From Candidatus Adiutrix intracellularis (GTDB lineage Bacteria > Desulfobacterota > Desulfarculia > Adiutricales > Adiutricaceae), in assembly GCA_001577715.1 (NCBI GenBank), contig LQAA01000091.1, positions 1 to 64,000 of the forward strand: a stretch of DNA of 64,000 nucleotides. The letters are read 5' to 3'. Positions within the stretch are counted from its first letter, which is position 1. Each line of letters opens with the position of its first letter. Positions 11,720-22,428 of the stretch are shown piece by piece. A program made the position numbers and the translations under genes. A model generated the notes under the pieces. The model searched no databases and was not told the DNA's origin. It was given only the letters and a program-made list of their open reading frames with translations.

Positions 11720-13060
11720 AGAACGGTCAATTACTTTATTCATCTTATGAAGTTGAAAGTAGTGGCAGCCATAAGGGTGTTAATATTATCTCCCAGGGTT
11801 TCTTTTAGGGAGCTTCGAAACATTCAAATATCTAATTTAAGATATCTAATAATTGATTTTATTTCACATGTTGTTTATTTTGGTTTCTATTTTTTTATTT
11901 TGTAGGACCGCTAATTTTATGACCTTAATTTTTTAATGTTAATATTTGGGCTCCTTTAACTATTTTGCGACTTTGATAACCTTAGGCACAAATCTTTAAA
12001 TCTGATTAGTGGTTTACTTTTTTAATTATTTATTGGATTGTATTGCCAAGTGTGTTACCATTGTAGAGAGTTCGGCCAAAATCTTAGCAGCTATAATCAC
12101 ATTGTTAGTTTTAGTTATCGTTATTGAAACTTTCGAATCAAATTCATAGTTCTTGTGCTTTTTACTTTTAGTTATGCAGAGTATTTTCGGTTCATGTAGA
12201 CTATAAATTTTATTTTATCTTTTTATTATTAGGTTAAAATATACTCGAAAAATTTGAACTATTTCTGATAAAATCCTAAAATAACTATTAATTTTTTTAT
12301 TTAATTTACGGAATAATGTTAAGACGATAGCTTTAAGGCGGCTTTTGATTCTCTTTATTTCTTTATTCTTTATTCTTTATTCTTTATTAGGGCTTCTGCA
12401 GAAAGTGATCATTCTGATGAATTTCCTTATCTCTTCTCCGTAGTTACGGTGTAAAAGGAACTCTGTAGAGTATATTATATTTCAGAGTTAAGTTATCACT
12501 TTTAGTTGTAACTTAGAATTAGTTTGAGGAATAATATTTTTTATTGGCTGGTGGTGTTGAAGAGAGCTTTCTTCTCAAGTGTTTTCTCTCCATATAATAA
12601 AATAGAAGCCTTGAATATTTTTCCAACCCTCTAACTTCAACGCGTTGACGAAAAATAAGTTAAATTAAATAACGCAAAAGGCACGGTTCGTTGAAAGGTT
12701 TTCTCTTTACAAAAATATCGAAAGTGGGAATTGTGGTTCCACTCTTAAACAACTTCCTCATCGTTCAATTTTTTAAATTATTATATGGTTAATATTCTGT
12801 ATAATAAACGAATATTTTTAGCTGGATATCCTTGGTTAGGATAATATTCTTAAAGCTATTGCTCTAAGAGATTCTATAGTATTTTTTCAATTAGTTATGA
12901 GTACGCATCTTAAAGATTAATTTGCTTCAGCAAATTTTCCTTGAAAAAACGCTTTACTTTAATTATGGTGATGGTATTCTTATACATCCTTCGAAGAAGA
13001 GAATATTTCGATTAGGGTTTAAAGTAAACCCAGGATTGCATGGTTGAAATTATATTATAA
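11720..13060 (-). pseudogene. IS5-family transposase relic (copy 1)
   Basis: Aligns by eye with 37.5-38.55 kb over most of its length; about 330 bp extra at 11.8-12.13 kb. Minus strand carries the same eroded IS5-like frame. Confidence 0.65.
12352..12389. repeat. 7-bp tandem repeat (TTTATTC)n
   Basis: ctttatttctttattctttattctttattctttattag, about five units. Confidence 0.8.
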
Positions 13061-13980
13061 TTACTATAATTAATTAAAAATCAAGTCATTAGTATGTTTT
13101 AAGAGTCGGCCAAATAAATACCGCATGGAAAAGCATTCTTAATTTAAAGTTGAAGACGATAACCTCCTTTTTTTTCGAAAGAATAAAAGTATTGTTGCGG
13201 AAGCTATTTTTTATGGTATCTATATTATCAGAGTTTTGATCGTGCCGAAAAAAATGAACATCGAAGATTGTGGTTGCAGTTATAAAAATTATCACAGGTG
13301 TAACGAACTTTACGTACGATGAAAAATATTGGTAAAAAAATAAACCAATTTATCATTATATGGAATCGAAAGTTCGGACGCATTTATTTTTGTTTATGTT
13401 GACCTATTACATTAGATAGCATATGTACGAGGTGTGGAGAGAATTAACTTTTTATTGATGGAGAATTATTTTAAAAAGGAACCTGCGACCTCGTAGTGTT
13501 GATATAAACCTTAGATAGTGACAAACAAAAAATAATAAAGAGAATGATGAAGGATAAATTCCCTTGTATATTAAGGAGCTTTAAATACTGTATTTTATAG
13601 TTTACTTGACTTCGTGATTATAAGGGAGCATATTTTTATGGTGATGTATAATTATAGCTTATTTGATAGTTGTTGTGAATAGGTACCGGAAACGTTTAGT
13701 CTCAGTCGTTCTCTGTCTAAATTCCTTTATGGAGTCAAAAGAATCTATAAGGAATTTTTTACGATTTTCAGGTTGATATTTTTTGGGTAGTCTTACTGGA
13801 GTTCAAGATACACTCTAATTTAGGTTGTCTAAAGTAGACGAGTTTATAGTCTTATTTTGTTTAGTCGTATCGTTTTTTGTATAAACTCTCCCCTTTTTAC
13901 GTTCGGACAGTGAAGTTGTATAGTAGAGAAATTAAACTTAGTGTTTATTTTTTTTGTGCCCCCGGTTTTAAAAAAAAATC

Positions 13981-14009
13981 TTGACATCATTTTTTTTTCC
14001 ATTTATAAT
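13981..14009 (+). promoter_or_regulatory. Consensus sigma-70 promoter upstream of rho
   Basis: TTGACA (13981-13986), 17-nt spacer, TATAAT (14004-14009); all 12 bases match consensus. Confidence 0.75.
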
Positions 14010-14237
14010 ACTAAAAAACACGTCAGATTCCATTCTATCGGTGTTCAGATTTCAGCTAAAACTGAAACTAAAAGCCGAGTCTCTTGCAATTTTTCTGCTT
14101 CTTAAAATGTCAATCTGTAAGGAACTCCGAACAACGGCCTGCCGTATTTCTTTGCGAATATCTTAATTCAGGTATAGAATAGGGTCTCAACTATCGCCTC
14201 GTACTGAACCGACGGGGTTAATTTTCCAGGAAAAAAT

Positions 14238-15500
14238 ATGACCGAAAAAATGGATCTGTCTGATCTTAAAAAAATGAAAATTGGCGATCTGATCGCTTTA
14301 GCTAAGGAATTTAAAATCGAAGGAGCCACTAATCTCCGTAAGCAGGAACTTATCTTCGCCCTTCTTCAGGCCCAGACGGAACACAACGGGATGATTTTCG
14401 GCGGCGGTGTCCTTGAAACTCTACCGGACGGGTTCGGCTTTCTCAGGGCCCCTGAATCTAATTATTTGCCTGGGCCGGATGATATCTACGTTTCACCTAG
14501 TCAGGTCCGGCGCTTCAACTTACGTACCGGCGATACCGTCACTGGGCAGATTCGGCCTCCTAAGGAAAGTGAACGGTATTACGCTTTGTTAAAAGTTGAA
14601 CAGTGCAACTTTGAAGATCCTGAAGAAAGTAACCGCGATAAAATTCTTTTTGATAACTTGACCCCTCTCTATCCCGAAGAGCGTATTAGGTTGGAAACCG
14701 ATGGCAAAAACAATTCTATGCGTATTATGGATATGATGACCCCTATTGGTAAAGGTCAGCGTGGTCTTATTGTTTCACCTCCTCGTACTGGCAAGACTAT
14801 TCTGCTCCAGACAATAGCTAACTCTCTTACTAAAAATCACCCTGAGGCTATTCTTATTATGCTTCTCATTGATGAGCGGCCTGAGGAAGTAACCGATATG
14901 CAGCGTTCGGTCAAAGGAGAAGTTATTAGTTCAACTTTTGATGAACCGGCCACTCGTCATGTTCAGGTGGCTGACATGGTTATAGAAAAAGCCAAACGTC
15001 TGGTGGAACACAAGTACGATGTGCTAATTCTGCTAGATTCTATAACTCGTCTTTCGCGGGCTTACAATACTGTTGTGCCGCCTTCTGGTAAAATTCTTTC
15101 GGGCGGGGTAGATTCTAATGCTTTGCACCGTCCCAAGCGTTTTTTTGGCGCGGCCCGTAATGTGGAAGAGGGCGGTTCTTTGACAATAATTGCCACTGCC
15201 CTTATTGATACCGGCAGTCGTATGGATGAAGTCATCTTTGAAGAATTTAAAGGTACCGGTAATATGGAGATATATCTGGACCGTAAACTTAGCGATAAGC
15301 GCGTCTTCCCAGCCATGGACATTAATCGGAGTGGCACCCGAAAGGAAGAATTATTGTTGTCTGAAACTGAACTCAACCGTATTTGGATTCTTCGTAAACT
15401 CCTTAATCCTATGAGTCCGGTGGATAGTATGGAATTTTTGCTTGATAAGATTCGTGGCACCAAGAGTAACCTGGACTTTTTTGATTCTATGAGTCACTAA
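14238..15500 (+). CDS. rho: Transcription termination factor Rho
   Basis: 420 aa; [79 protein letters not shown]. Confidence 0.99.
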   Translation: MTEKMDLSDLKKMKIGDLIALAKEFKIEGATNLRKQELIFALLQAQTEHNGMIFGGGVLETLPDGFGFLRAPESNYLPGPDDIYVSPSQVRRFNLRTGDTVTGQIRPPKESERYYALLKVEQCNFEDPEESNRDKILFDNLTPLYPEERIRLETDGKNNSMRIMDMMTPIGKGQRGLIVSPPRTGKTILLQTIANSLTKNHPEAILIMLLIDERPEEVTDMQRSVKGEVISSTFDEPATRHVQVADMVIEKAKRLVEHKYDVLILLDSITRLSRAYNTVVPPSGKILSGGVDSNALHRPKRFFGAARNVEEGGSLTIIATALIDTGSRMDEVIFEEFKGTGNMEIYLDRKLSDKRVFPAMDINRSGTRKEELLLSETELNRIWILRKLLNPMSPVDSMEFLLDKIRGTKSNLDFFDSMSH

Positions 15501-15620
15501 CTACTAACATTAAAGGACTCTGCTTGCATTAGTATGGTAAATAGGGTAAAATAATTAAATTAAATAGACCGGAAGGCATATTCGGCCTTATTTTTAAAGT
15601 TCATATTTTTTAAGGGTATA

Positions 15621-16352
15621 ATGGTTGTTAATAAATTGACTGATAAAAAAAATATCCGCGATCTCATTGGGGAGAAAGACGTTTTTCTGACTATCAGTGA
15701 AAGAATTTATGAATATTTTCTGAGTCACATTAGACTTTTGGCCGCTTTGGGAGCGGTTGTAGTGCTGGTAATTATCGGGGTTATTTTATTAGTTAACTAT
15801 CAGAGTTCATTTAATATTAAAGGGCTAGAAGCCTATGAAAACGCCCTGGCTTCAGATGCGGCCGTCCCTGCTTTGGAAAAGGTTAGGGCTGATTACCCGG
15901 GTAGCCGGGCCGCTCGGTTGGCTGCCTTTTCTCTGATCGGTTTTTATACCGATCAGAGAGCGTTGGAAAAAGCGTTACCCCTGGCAGAAAATTTGCTTCA
16001 AACTCTGAAAGCTAATGAAATATCTATCAAACCTGTTCTTCTCAATACTTTGGGTGGGCTTTATGAAACTGGCCGGGATTATCCCCGGGCGCTTCAAGCT
16101 TATCAGGCTATTCTAGAATTTAAAACTATTAATGCCATTCTCCGGGAAGATGTGTTATTGGCCCTGGGGCGCGTTAATACTATAGTTGGCGACCAAAAGG
16201 CGGCCATCAGGAATTATGAGGAAATCCTGCAAAAATTCCCTAATTCTTTCAAGGCTTACCTAGCTAATACTAAATTAGCAGCCCTCAAAGGCGTGGCTTC
16301 AGCTTTTCCTTTATCGGTCCCGGCTGACGATAATGCTGCTGGGGTCAATTAA
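15621..16352 (+). CDS. Membrane-anchored TPR-like protein
   Basis: 243 aa; N-terminal TM helix (LLAALGAVVVLVIIGVILLV) then helical repeats (LLNTLGGLYETGRDYPRALQAYQAIL). Confidence 0.75.
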   Translation: MVVNKLTDKKNIRDLIGEKDVFLTISERIYEYFLSHIRLLAALGAVVVLVIIGVILLVNYQSSFNIKGLEAYENALASDAAVPALEKVRADYPGSRAARLAAFSLIGFYTDQRALEKALPLAENLLQTLKANEISIKPVLLNTLGGLYETGRDYPRALQAYQAILEFKTINAILREDVLLALGRVNTIVGDQKAAIRNYEEILQKFPNSFKAYLANTKLAALKGVASAFPLSVPADDNAAGVN

Positions 16353-16383
16353 ATTAGTTAGCTTCAAATGGTGGAACAATTTT

Positions 16384-17355
16384 ATGGAAGAATTTAACGA
16401 CAGCCAGCGGAATGAGTCCGAAAATAAGGTGCTTCAGAATGAATTGGATGTAGATGTCAGTTCTTCTGCCGGCCCTTATCCCTCCCCGAGGCCTAGCGGT
16501 GCTCAAAGATTCCGGAAGAGTTCTTTCCGGCCTATTTGGTTGGGAGTGCTTCTGATGGTGGTTATCTTGGGTCTAACTTGGTTTATTTTTCAGGACGTTC
16601 TCTCCGAATCGGAAAAGACGGGACCAGTCGGATCAACGATCATTGGGTTGCCTTCTCTGTCAACGCTTCCTGACGTCGGGGTTGCACCAGATGCGCTTAA
16701 AGTCTCTACTCCGATAGGTTCTTCTGCCGTTGTTAGTAAAGCTGCTCAGCCGGTCTCTGGGCTCGAGCCCCTTAATTTTTCTCCTAGCCCGGAAACTGAT
16801 GGTAAAGTTTCTTCTTCTACGTTAAGTGCGGTCACCCCCGCGGCTAACTCAGTAGAAGTTAAACCGACCGCTTCTAATTCCTCGGCCGCGGTTAAACCGT
16901 CGGAAATTAAACTAGCTGTCCCTAAACTTTTGGCTCCTGTTAAGTCGGCTAAAGCTAAACGGGTAGAAGCGAAACTGGCCGTTCCTGAACCTTCGATCCA
17001 GATTAAACTAGCGGAAGATAAATTGGCTGAAATCAGTTCAATTAAAACAAAAAATTCGTCCAGCCGCCAGGTTGAGATATCTGAAAGGTGGGTAGTCAAT
17101 ATTTCTTCCACCCCGGATGCCGCTGAATCTTCGCGTATTTTATCGAATCTTTTAGGTCAGAATGTTGGTGGTCAGGTTTATGCTTATGAAACCAGAATTG
17201 ACGGCCGGCTTCAACATCGCATCAGGGTAGGGTTTTTCTTTACTAAAGAAGAGGCGGAAAAAGTGGGACGGGAAATTAAAGAGCGCTACCACTTGTTCTT
17301 CGCCCCTTGGGCAGTTCGCCCCACTCAAGAAGAAGAAAATAAATATAAAAATTAG
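16384..17355 (+). CDS. SPOR-domain-containing membrane protein
   Basis: Single TM (WLGVLLMVVILGLTWFIF), low-complexity linker, C-terminal RWVVNISSTPDAAESSRILSNLLGQ...VRVGFFFTKEEAEKVGREIKERY. Confidence 0.75.
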   Translation: MEEFNDSQRNESENKVLQNELDVDVSSSAGPYPSPRPSGAQRFRKSSFRPIWLGVLLMVVILGLTWFIFQDVLSESEKTGPVGSTIIGLPSLSTLPDVGVAPDALKVSTPIGSSAVVSKAAQPVSGLEPLNFSPSPETDGKVSSSTLSAVTPAANSVEVKPTASNSSAAVKPSEIKLAVPKLLAPVKSAKAKRVEAKLAVPEPSIQIKLAEDKLAEISSIKTKNSSSRQVEISERWVVNISSTPDAAESSRILSNLLGQNVGGQVYAYETRIDGRLQHRIRVGFFFTKEEAEKVGREIKERYHLFFAPWAVRPTQEEENKYKN

Positions 17356-17471
17356 TGAAGCTATTTAGGATTTTGAATAATTTAGATCATACCCGGTTAG
17401 TTTGAGTTAAAAATAAAATTGACGGGCTAGGGAACTAAAACTTGACTAAGGGTCAGAGAGAGGTGTTATTC

Positions 17472-18500
17472 ATGGATATTGGTATTACTCTTTTCAATCA
17501 CATCTTATCTAATCAGAAAATTAACCCGAAGGCCACCGGTGCTTTTTCCCGTCTTTTAATGGCTATTGTGGTAGCGGCCAAAATGGTTCAGCGCGATGTT
17601 GCCCGGGCTGGTTTGGTCGATGTTTTAGGTCGGGCCGGCGGCTTTAATGTTCAGGGCGAAGAGGTACAGAAACTGGATAATATAGCTAATCAGGTTTTAA
17701 AACGGCTCCTGTTTTCTTCCGGCGAAGTCTGTACTCTAGTTTCTGAAGAGGAGGCGGATCTTATAGAAGTTCCCCGCCAGTATCGGCGGGGTGACTATCT
17801 GATTCACTTTGACCCTTTGGATGGTAGTTCTAATATTGATGCTAATGTTTCCATCGGCACTATTTTTTCCATTTACCGACGCATAACTTCACCGGAAACA
17901 GACCCAGAACTTAAAGACGTTCTGCAACCGGGCCTCAATCAGGTGGCGGCTGGCTATATAATATATGGCTCATCTTGTATGTTGGTTTATTCCACTGGCA
18001 GCGGGGTTCACGGTTTTACTTTGGATCCTTCGGTGGGTGAATTTATTCTTTCTTATCCGAAGATAGAGATTCCGAAAAAAGGTAAAATTTATTCAACTAA
18101 CGAGGGTAATTCCGCCTATTGGGATCAGGCTACGCGTGATTATATTGATTGGCTCAAAAATCCCGACTCAGAACACTCTAAACCTTACACCAGCCGGTAT
18201 ATTGGTTCTTTAGTAGCTGACTTTCATCGTAATCTCTTATACGGTGGTATTTACCTTTATCCGGCCGACCGGCGCGATCCTTTGAAACCAACCGGTAAAC
18301 TTAGGCTTATGTGTGAAGCTAATCCCATGAGCTTCCTAGTTGAACAGGCCGGTGGTCTGGCCACCACAGGGACTAAGCGTATTCTGGAAATAAAACCTAC
18401 TGAAATTCATCAAAGGGTACCTTTAATCATAGGTTCCTCAGAAGATGTCAAGGCATATCAGGAATTTGTGGCTAAGTCTGATGAAAAAATAAACTTGTAA
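17472..18500 (+). CDS. fbp: Class I fructose-1,6-bisphosphatase
   Basis: FDPLDGSSNIDANVSIGTIFSIY, YIGSLVADFHRNLLYGGIYLYPAD, LMCEANPMSFLVEQAGG; ATG at 17472 preferred over the 17442 start. Confidence 0.96.
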   Translation: MDIGITLFNHILSNQKINPKATGAFSRLLMAIVVAAKMVQRDVARAGLVDVLGRAGGFNVQGEEVQKLDNIANQVLKRLLFSSGEVCTLVSEEEADLIEVPRQYRRGDYLIHFDPLDGSSNIDANVSIGTIFSIYRRITSPETDPELKDVLQPGLNQVAAGYIIYGSSCMLVYSTGSGVHGFTLDPSVGEFILSYPKIEIPKKGKIYSTNEGNSAYWDQATRDYIDWLKNPDSEHSKPYTSRYIGSLVADFHRNLLYGGIYLYPADRRDPLKPTGKLRLMCEANPMSFLVEQAGGLATTGTKRILEIKPTEIHQRVPLIIGSSEDVKAYQEFVAKSDEKINL

Positions 18501-18555
18501 TAATCGGTTGGATATAATAAAAGTATCCGATTAAATTTTGTGGAGATGAACCAGC

Positions 18556-20481
18556 ATGCTGGCCTACATGAGAAAAAATGCTAATAGTTTCGTAGTCTGG
18601 CTGATCATCGGGGCTATTGCTTTAGTCTTTATTTTTTGGGGTGTTGGCGGCGGAGGAGGTAGTTCGGAACTTATAAAAGTGGGCGGCGAGGAAGTTTCTC
18701 TTCAAGATTACGATCATTTGGTTCAGGCGGAGATTTGGGCTCAGCAGCAGGAATTTAACGGGGATCCGCCTCCGTCGGCTGAACGTCTGGCCCGCTTTAG
18801 AGCGGTGAACCAGCTGGTTAGTCAGATCTTGATTCGCCAGTTCGGTTATTCGCTTGGTTTAATCCCTAGCGATCAGGTTGTGGCCAGGAATGTGGCAGCT
18901 AATCCGACTTTTCAGGAAGGGGGGCGGTTCAGCCTAAAAACCTATACGAACCTTTTGGCTACCCAGCGTCTTTCAGCTAGAGACTATGAAAATAGCCTCC
19001 GGGACGAAATTATTGCTGAGCGGGTGGCCGCGTTCATTACCAGTTTTACTCGAGTTTACCCACCCGAGGCGTTAGAGATGTTTCATTTTCAGGAAGATCA
19101 GGTTAAATTCAGCTATATTTTCTTTCCCAGCGCTAGTTTTAGAAGAAAACTAGTCCCCAGAAAAGAAGACCTAGAAGGCTATTATGTACTGAACCAGGAA
19201 AAGTGGCGGCTGCCCTCGAAAATGACTGTGGAATATGTGGAAATTCGCCAGGCTGATTTTCAGGCTCAGGCTCAACCGGCCGAACAGTCGCTTCTGGAAT
19301 ATTATAATGAAAATCCTGATCGCTTTCAGATCCCTGAATCGATTGACGTAAGTCAGATTTTATTTAAATTTCCTAATTTAAATCCAAATGAGGCCGAAAA
19401 AAAGAATACTCTAGAGCGGGCTGAAGCGGCTTACGTCAGAAGCCGGGTTGAAAATTTTGCTGATCTTGCCCGAATTTTGAGTGATGACCCGCTTACTGCC
19501 GCTCAAGGTGGCGAGATGGGAGTTATTACCCGGGGCACGACTTTTAACCCTTTTGAAGAAGCCGCTTTTGAGGCCCCTTTAGGTGAAGTCTCTCGACCGG
19601 TAGCCACCAACCTTGGTTATCATCTTATTAAAGTGAACGCTTATTTGAAACTCGGACTCCGTCCTTTCGCCGAAGTTAAAAATATTATAGCTGCTGAACT
19701 TACTACTACCAAAGCTCGCGAAATGGCCGTTAGTCGTCTGGAAGAACTTATTACTCGAGCCGAGACCAATCCTAATTTAGCCGATGCCGCTAAATCTCTG
19801 GATCTTACGGCCGTTATTTCCCCGGCTTTTACTAAAGCTTCGCCCCTGGCTTTTTTTGAAAATAACCAGAGTGCCGTCAAGCGGGCCTTTGAGGCTCCTT
19901 TGGGCAAAGTAGCTCCTCCAGTGGAAGGGTCGGAGAGCTTAGTTCTTTATACCCCTCTAACTCGCGTGGAGAGTCGTATTCCGTCTTTTTCAGATGTGCG
20001 CGATTCGGTAGTCGAAGCCTGGCTGGCTGACGAGTCTGACCGTTTAGTTAAAATTTGGGCGCAGGAGACGGCGGATAAAATTAGAACCCAGGGATGGACC
20101 AGTTTTGTTAACGGACCGGAAGGTACCGCGTTTAGGAGTGGGGATACTGGTTTAACAACCCGCTCTGCCCTTATTGGTGTTGCGCCGTTTAATCAAGTGG
20201 AAGCGATGGAACTTTTTACCGCTTTTCACTCTGTAGCTACTGTTGGTGAAATAACCCCTGAACTGGTTGCGGGAGAACTTGATGGACAGTCCGGTCGTTT
20301 TCTTCTGAAACTAGATGAGTACCAGGCGGCCGATGAAATGCGTTTTCAGGACTCGACCGGACACGCTTTTCAAACGATGATGTCCGTAAATAAAGCTAAT
20401 CTAATGAACCAAATCTGGCGGGCTGAGCTTTATGAAGTTTCTAAAAATAATATTGTTATCCCCGAGCGGTTTATAAAATAA
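18556..20481 (+). CDS. SurA_N/PpiD-like peptidyl-prolyl isomerase
   Basis: 641 aa; N-terminal TM MRKNANSFVVWLIIGAIALVFIFWGVG; parvulin signature DLARILSDDPLTAAQGGEMGVITRG. Confidence 0.9.
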   Translation: MLAYMRKNANSFVVWLIIGAIALVFIFWGVGGGGGSSELIKVGGEEVSLQDYDHLVQAEIWAQQQEFNGDPPPSAERLARFRAVNQLVSQILIRQFGYSLGLIPSDQVVARNVAANPTFQEGGRFSLKTYTNLLATQRLSARDYENSLRDEIIAERVAAFITSFTRVYPPEALEMFHFQEDQVKFSYIFFPSASFRRKLVPRKEDLEGYYVLNQEKWRLPSKMTVEYVEIRQADFQAQAQPAEQSLLEYYNENPDRFQIPESIDVSQILFKFPNLNPNEAEKKNTLERAEAAYVRSRVENFADLARILSDDPLTAAQGGEMGVITRGTTFNPFEEAAFEAPLGEVSRPVATNLGYHLIKVNAYLKLGLRPFAEVKNIIAAELTTTKAREMAVSRLEELITRAETNPNLADAAKSLDLTAVISPAFTKASPLAFFENNQSAVKRAFEAPLGKVAPPVEGSESLVLYTPLTRVESRIPSFSDVRDSVVEAWLADESDRLVKIWAQETADKIRTQGWTSFVNGPEGTAFRSGDTGLTTRSALIGVAPFNQVEAMELFTAFHSVATVGEITPELVAGELDGQSGRFLLKLDEYQAADEMRFQDSTGHAFQTMMSVNKANLMNQIWRAELYEVSKNNIVIPERFIK

Positions 20482-20494
20482 TAGGTGTTTATTT

Positions 20495-21820
20495 ATGTTT
20501 GATCGTTTAAGCGATAAGCTGACCGGAGCCTTTCAGAAGCTTATGGGGCGGGGCCGGGTTAGTGAGGTTGATCTAAAAAATACTCTTCGCGAGGTGCGTT
20601 TGGCTTTACTAGAAGCCGACGTTAATTATCAGGTGGTCAATGATTTCCTGGCGACCGTGGAGAAGCGCTCTTTAGGCGTCCAGATCACGGCTAGTCTGAC
20701 TCCTAGTCAGGAAGTCATTAAGATTGTTTATGAGGAATTGCGTGATCTTATGGGAGGTTCGGCTCAAGCCCTTACTCTTGATGGGCGGTCGCCGGCGTCT
20801 TTGATGTTAGTTGGTCTTCAGGGTTCCGGTAAAACCACTACTGCTGGGAAATTGGCTTGTTACCTTAAAAAACAGGGTCGCCGACCTTTTTTAGTTCCGG
20901 CCGATGTCAATCGTCCGGCGGCCATCATACAATTAACTCGGCTGGCCGAAGAAGCTGGCGTTCCAGTTTTTCCTTCTACTATAGATATGAATCCGGTAGA
21001 CATTGCCGTTAATTCCTTAACTGCTGCTTCCGCTGCCGGTTGCGATGTAGCTATAATTGATACCGCCGGTCGTCTAACTATTAATGATGAATTGATGGAA
21101 GAACTAAGCCAGATCAAGAATAGTACTCTGGCTCGGGAAATTCTTCTGGTAGCCGATGCCATGACTGGTCAGGAAGCTGTGAATATCGCTCAGGCCTTCA
21201 ACGAACGTATTGGTTTAACCGGGCTCATTCTATCCAAGACGGAAGGCGACGCCCGAGGCGGGGCGGCCATGAGTATCAAGGCTGTGGTGGGTCAGCCTCT
21301 TAAATTTATTGGCACCGGCGAAAAACTGGACGCTCTGGATACTTTTCACCCCAATCGGGTGGCCTCAAAAATTTTAGGCATGGGTGATATAGAAGGCCTT
21401 CTAGATAAGGCCCGTGTAGCTATTGATGAAAAAGAAGCCAGGTTGCTGGCTAAAAAAATGCAGAAGGGCGAATTCACTCTGAGCGATTTTCAGAAGCAGA
21501 TTCATCAGATCAAAAACATGGGTTCTATTGAATCGCTTATAGGTATGATACCTGGCCTGGGTAAGCTCAAAAAGCTGAGAGATGCCAGCCCGGATGAAAA
21601 GGAGCTGAAAAAGATTGAAGCTATTATAGATTCAATGACTTGCGGAGAAAGGGCTGATCCCACTATAATTGATGCTAGCCGCCGCAAGCGAATCGCTCAC
21701 GGTAGCGGTACCGTTGTGACTGATGTTAACAAGCTTTTAAAAAATTTTACTGAAATTAGAAAAATGATGCAGCGATTTACTAAAGGTGATCGATTAAGTT
21801 TAAAAAATTTCATCCGCTAA
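20495..21820 (+). CDS. ffh: Signal recognition particle protein Ffh
   Basis: GLQGSGKTTTAGKLA, DTAGRL, LSKTEGDARGGAAMS; short C-terminal M-domain tail. Confidence 0.97.
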   Translation: MFDRLSDKLTGAFQKLMGRGRVSEVDLKNTLREVRLALLEADVNYQVVNDFLATVEKRSLGVQITASLTPSQEVIKIVYEELRDLMGGSAQALTLDGRSPASLMLVGLQGSGKTTTAGKLACYLKKQGRRPFLVPADVNRPAAIIQLTRLAEEAGVPVFPSTIDMNPVDIAVNSLTAASAAGCDVAIIDTAGRLTINDELMEELSQIKNSTLAREILLVADAMTGQEAVNIAQAFNERIGLTGLILSKTEGDARGGAAMSIKAVVGQPLKFIGTGEKLDALDTFHPNRVASKILGMGDIEGLLDKARVAIDEKEARLLAKKMQKGEFTLSDFQKQIHQIKNMGSIESLIGMIPGLGKLKKLRDASPDEKELKKIEAIIDSMTCGERADPTIIDASRRKRIAHGSGTVVTDVNKLLKNFTEIRKMMQRFTKGDRLSLKNFIR

Positions 21821-21870
21821 CTGGTGAAAAAGCTGGGTAAAGAATGTAAAAACAATAAGGAGAAATGTTG

Positions 21871-22116
21871 ATGGCTTTAAAAATAAGGCTGGCTCGTTTA
21901 GGGGCTAAGAAAAAACCTTTTTATCGTATAGTGGTAGCTGAAAGCGGGGCCAAACGTGATGGCTGCTTTTTGGAAGTGGTGGGTACTTATGATCCTAATC
22001 AGAACCCAGCCAGAGTGGAAATTAAAAAAAAAGAAATTGACCGGTGGTTGGTTAAAGGTGCCCGGCCTACTGACACGGTTCGCAGTCTTTTAGGTAGAAA
22101 AAAGGCTGCGGAGTAG
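21871..22116 (+). CDS. rpsP: 30S ribosomal protein S16
   Basis: [42 protein letters not shown]. Confidence 0.98.
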   Translation: MALKIRLARLGAKKKPFYRIVVAESGAKRDGCFLEVVGTYDPNQNPARVEIKKKEIDRWLVKGARPTDTVRSLLGRKKAAE

Positions 22117-22125
22117 TATTACTCT

Positions 22126-22428
22126 TTGAAAGATCTTATAAAATATCTGGCTCGCTCTCCATTCGATTGGTTTAATGAAGTGACAGTAACTTTAAGCTCT
22201 AATGAAAAAACTTTACTTCTTTTAACGGTAGCTGAAGAAGACCAAAATCGCTTCATTGTTAAAGATAGCCAGGCTATTAAAGTTATGCGCGCGCTTCTGA
22301 CCATCACTGTCGCTAGAGAAGGTAGCCGTTATTTTCTGAAGATTATTTTTAATACTATCAAGGCAGCCGTTTCGGCCAAGATAACGATCGGTATTTTGGT
22401 AGTTGTAATTGATGATGGAAACCGCTGA
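22126..22428 (+). CDS. khpA: KH-domain RNA-binding protein, KhpA/YlqC-like (diverged)
   Basis: MKDLIKYLARSPFDWFNEVTVTLS...LTVAEEDQNRFIVKDSQAIKVMRALLTI between rpsP and rimM; TTG start. Confidence 0.75.
   Translation: MKDLIKYLARSPFDWFNEVTVTLSSNEKTLLLLTVAEEDQNRFIVKDSQAIKVMRALLTITVAREGSRYFLKIIFNTIKAAVSAKITIGILVVVIDDGNR

Noticed and set aside
15062-15463. Minus-strand 133-aa ORF inside rho
   Set aside because: Shadow ORF on the antisense of a conserved gene; the same holds for other antisense ORFs in infB, ppiD-like, ffh, glnN and sbcC.
16746-17111. Minus-strand 121-aa ORF within the SPOR-domain gene
   Set aside because: Antisense of a low-complexity Ala/Lys/Ser linker; no independent coding features.
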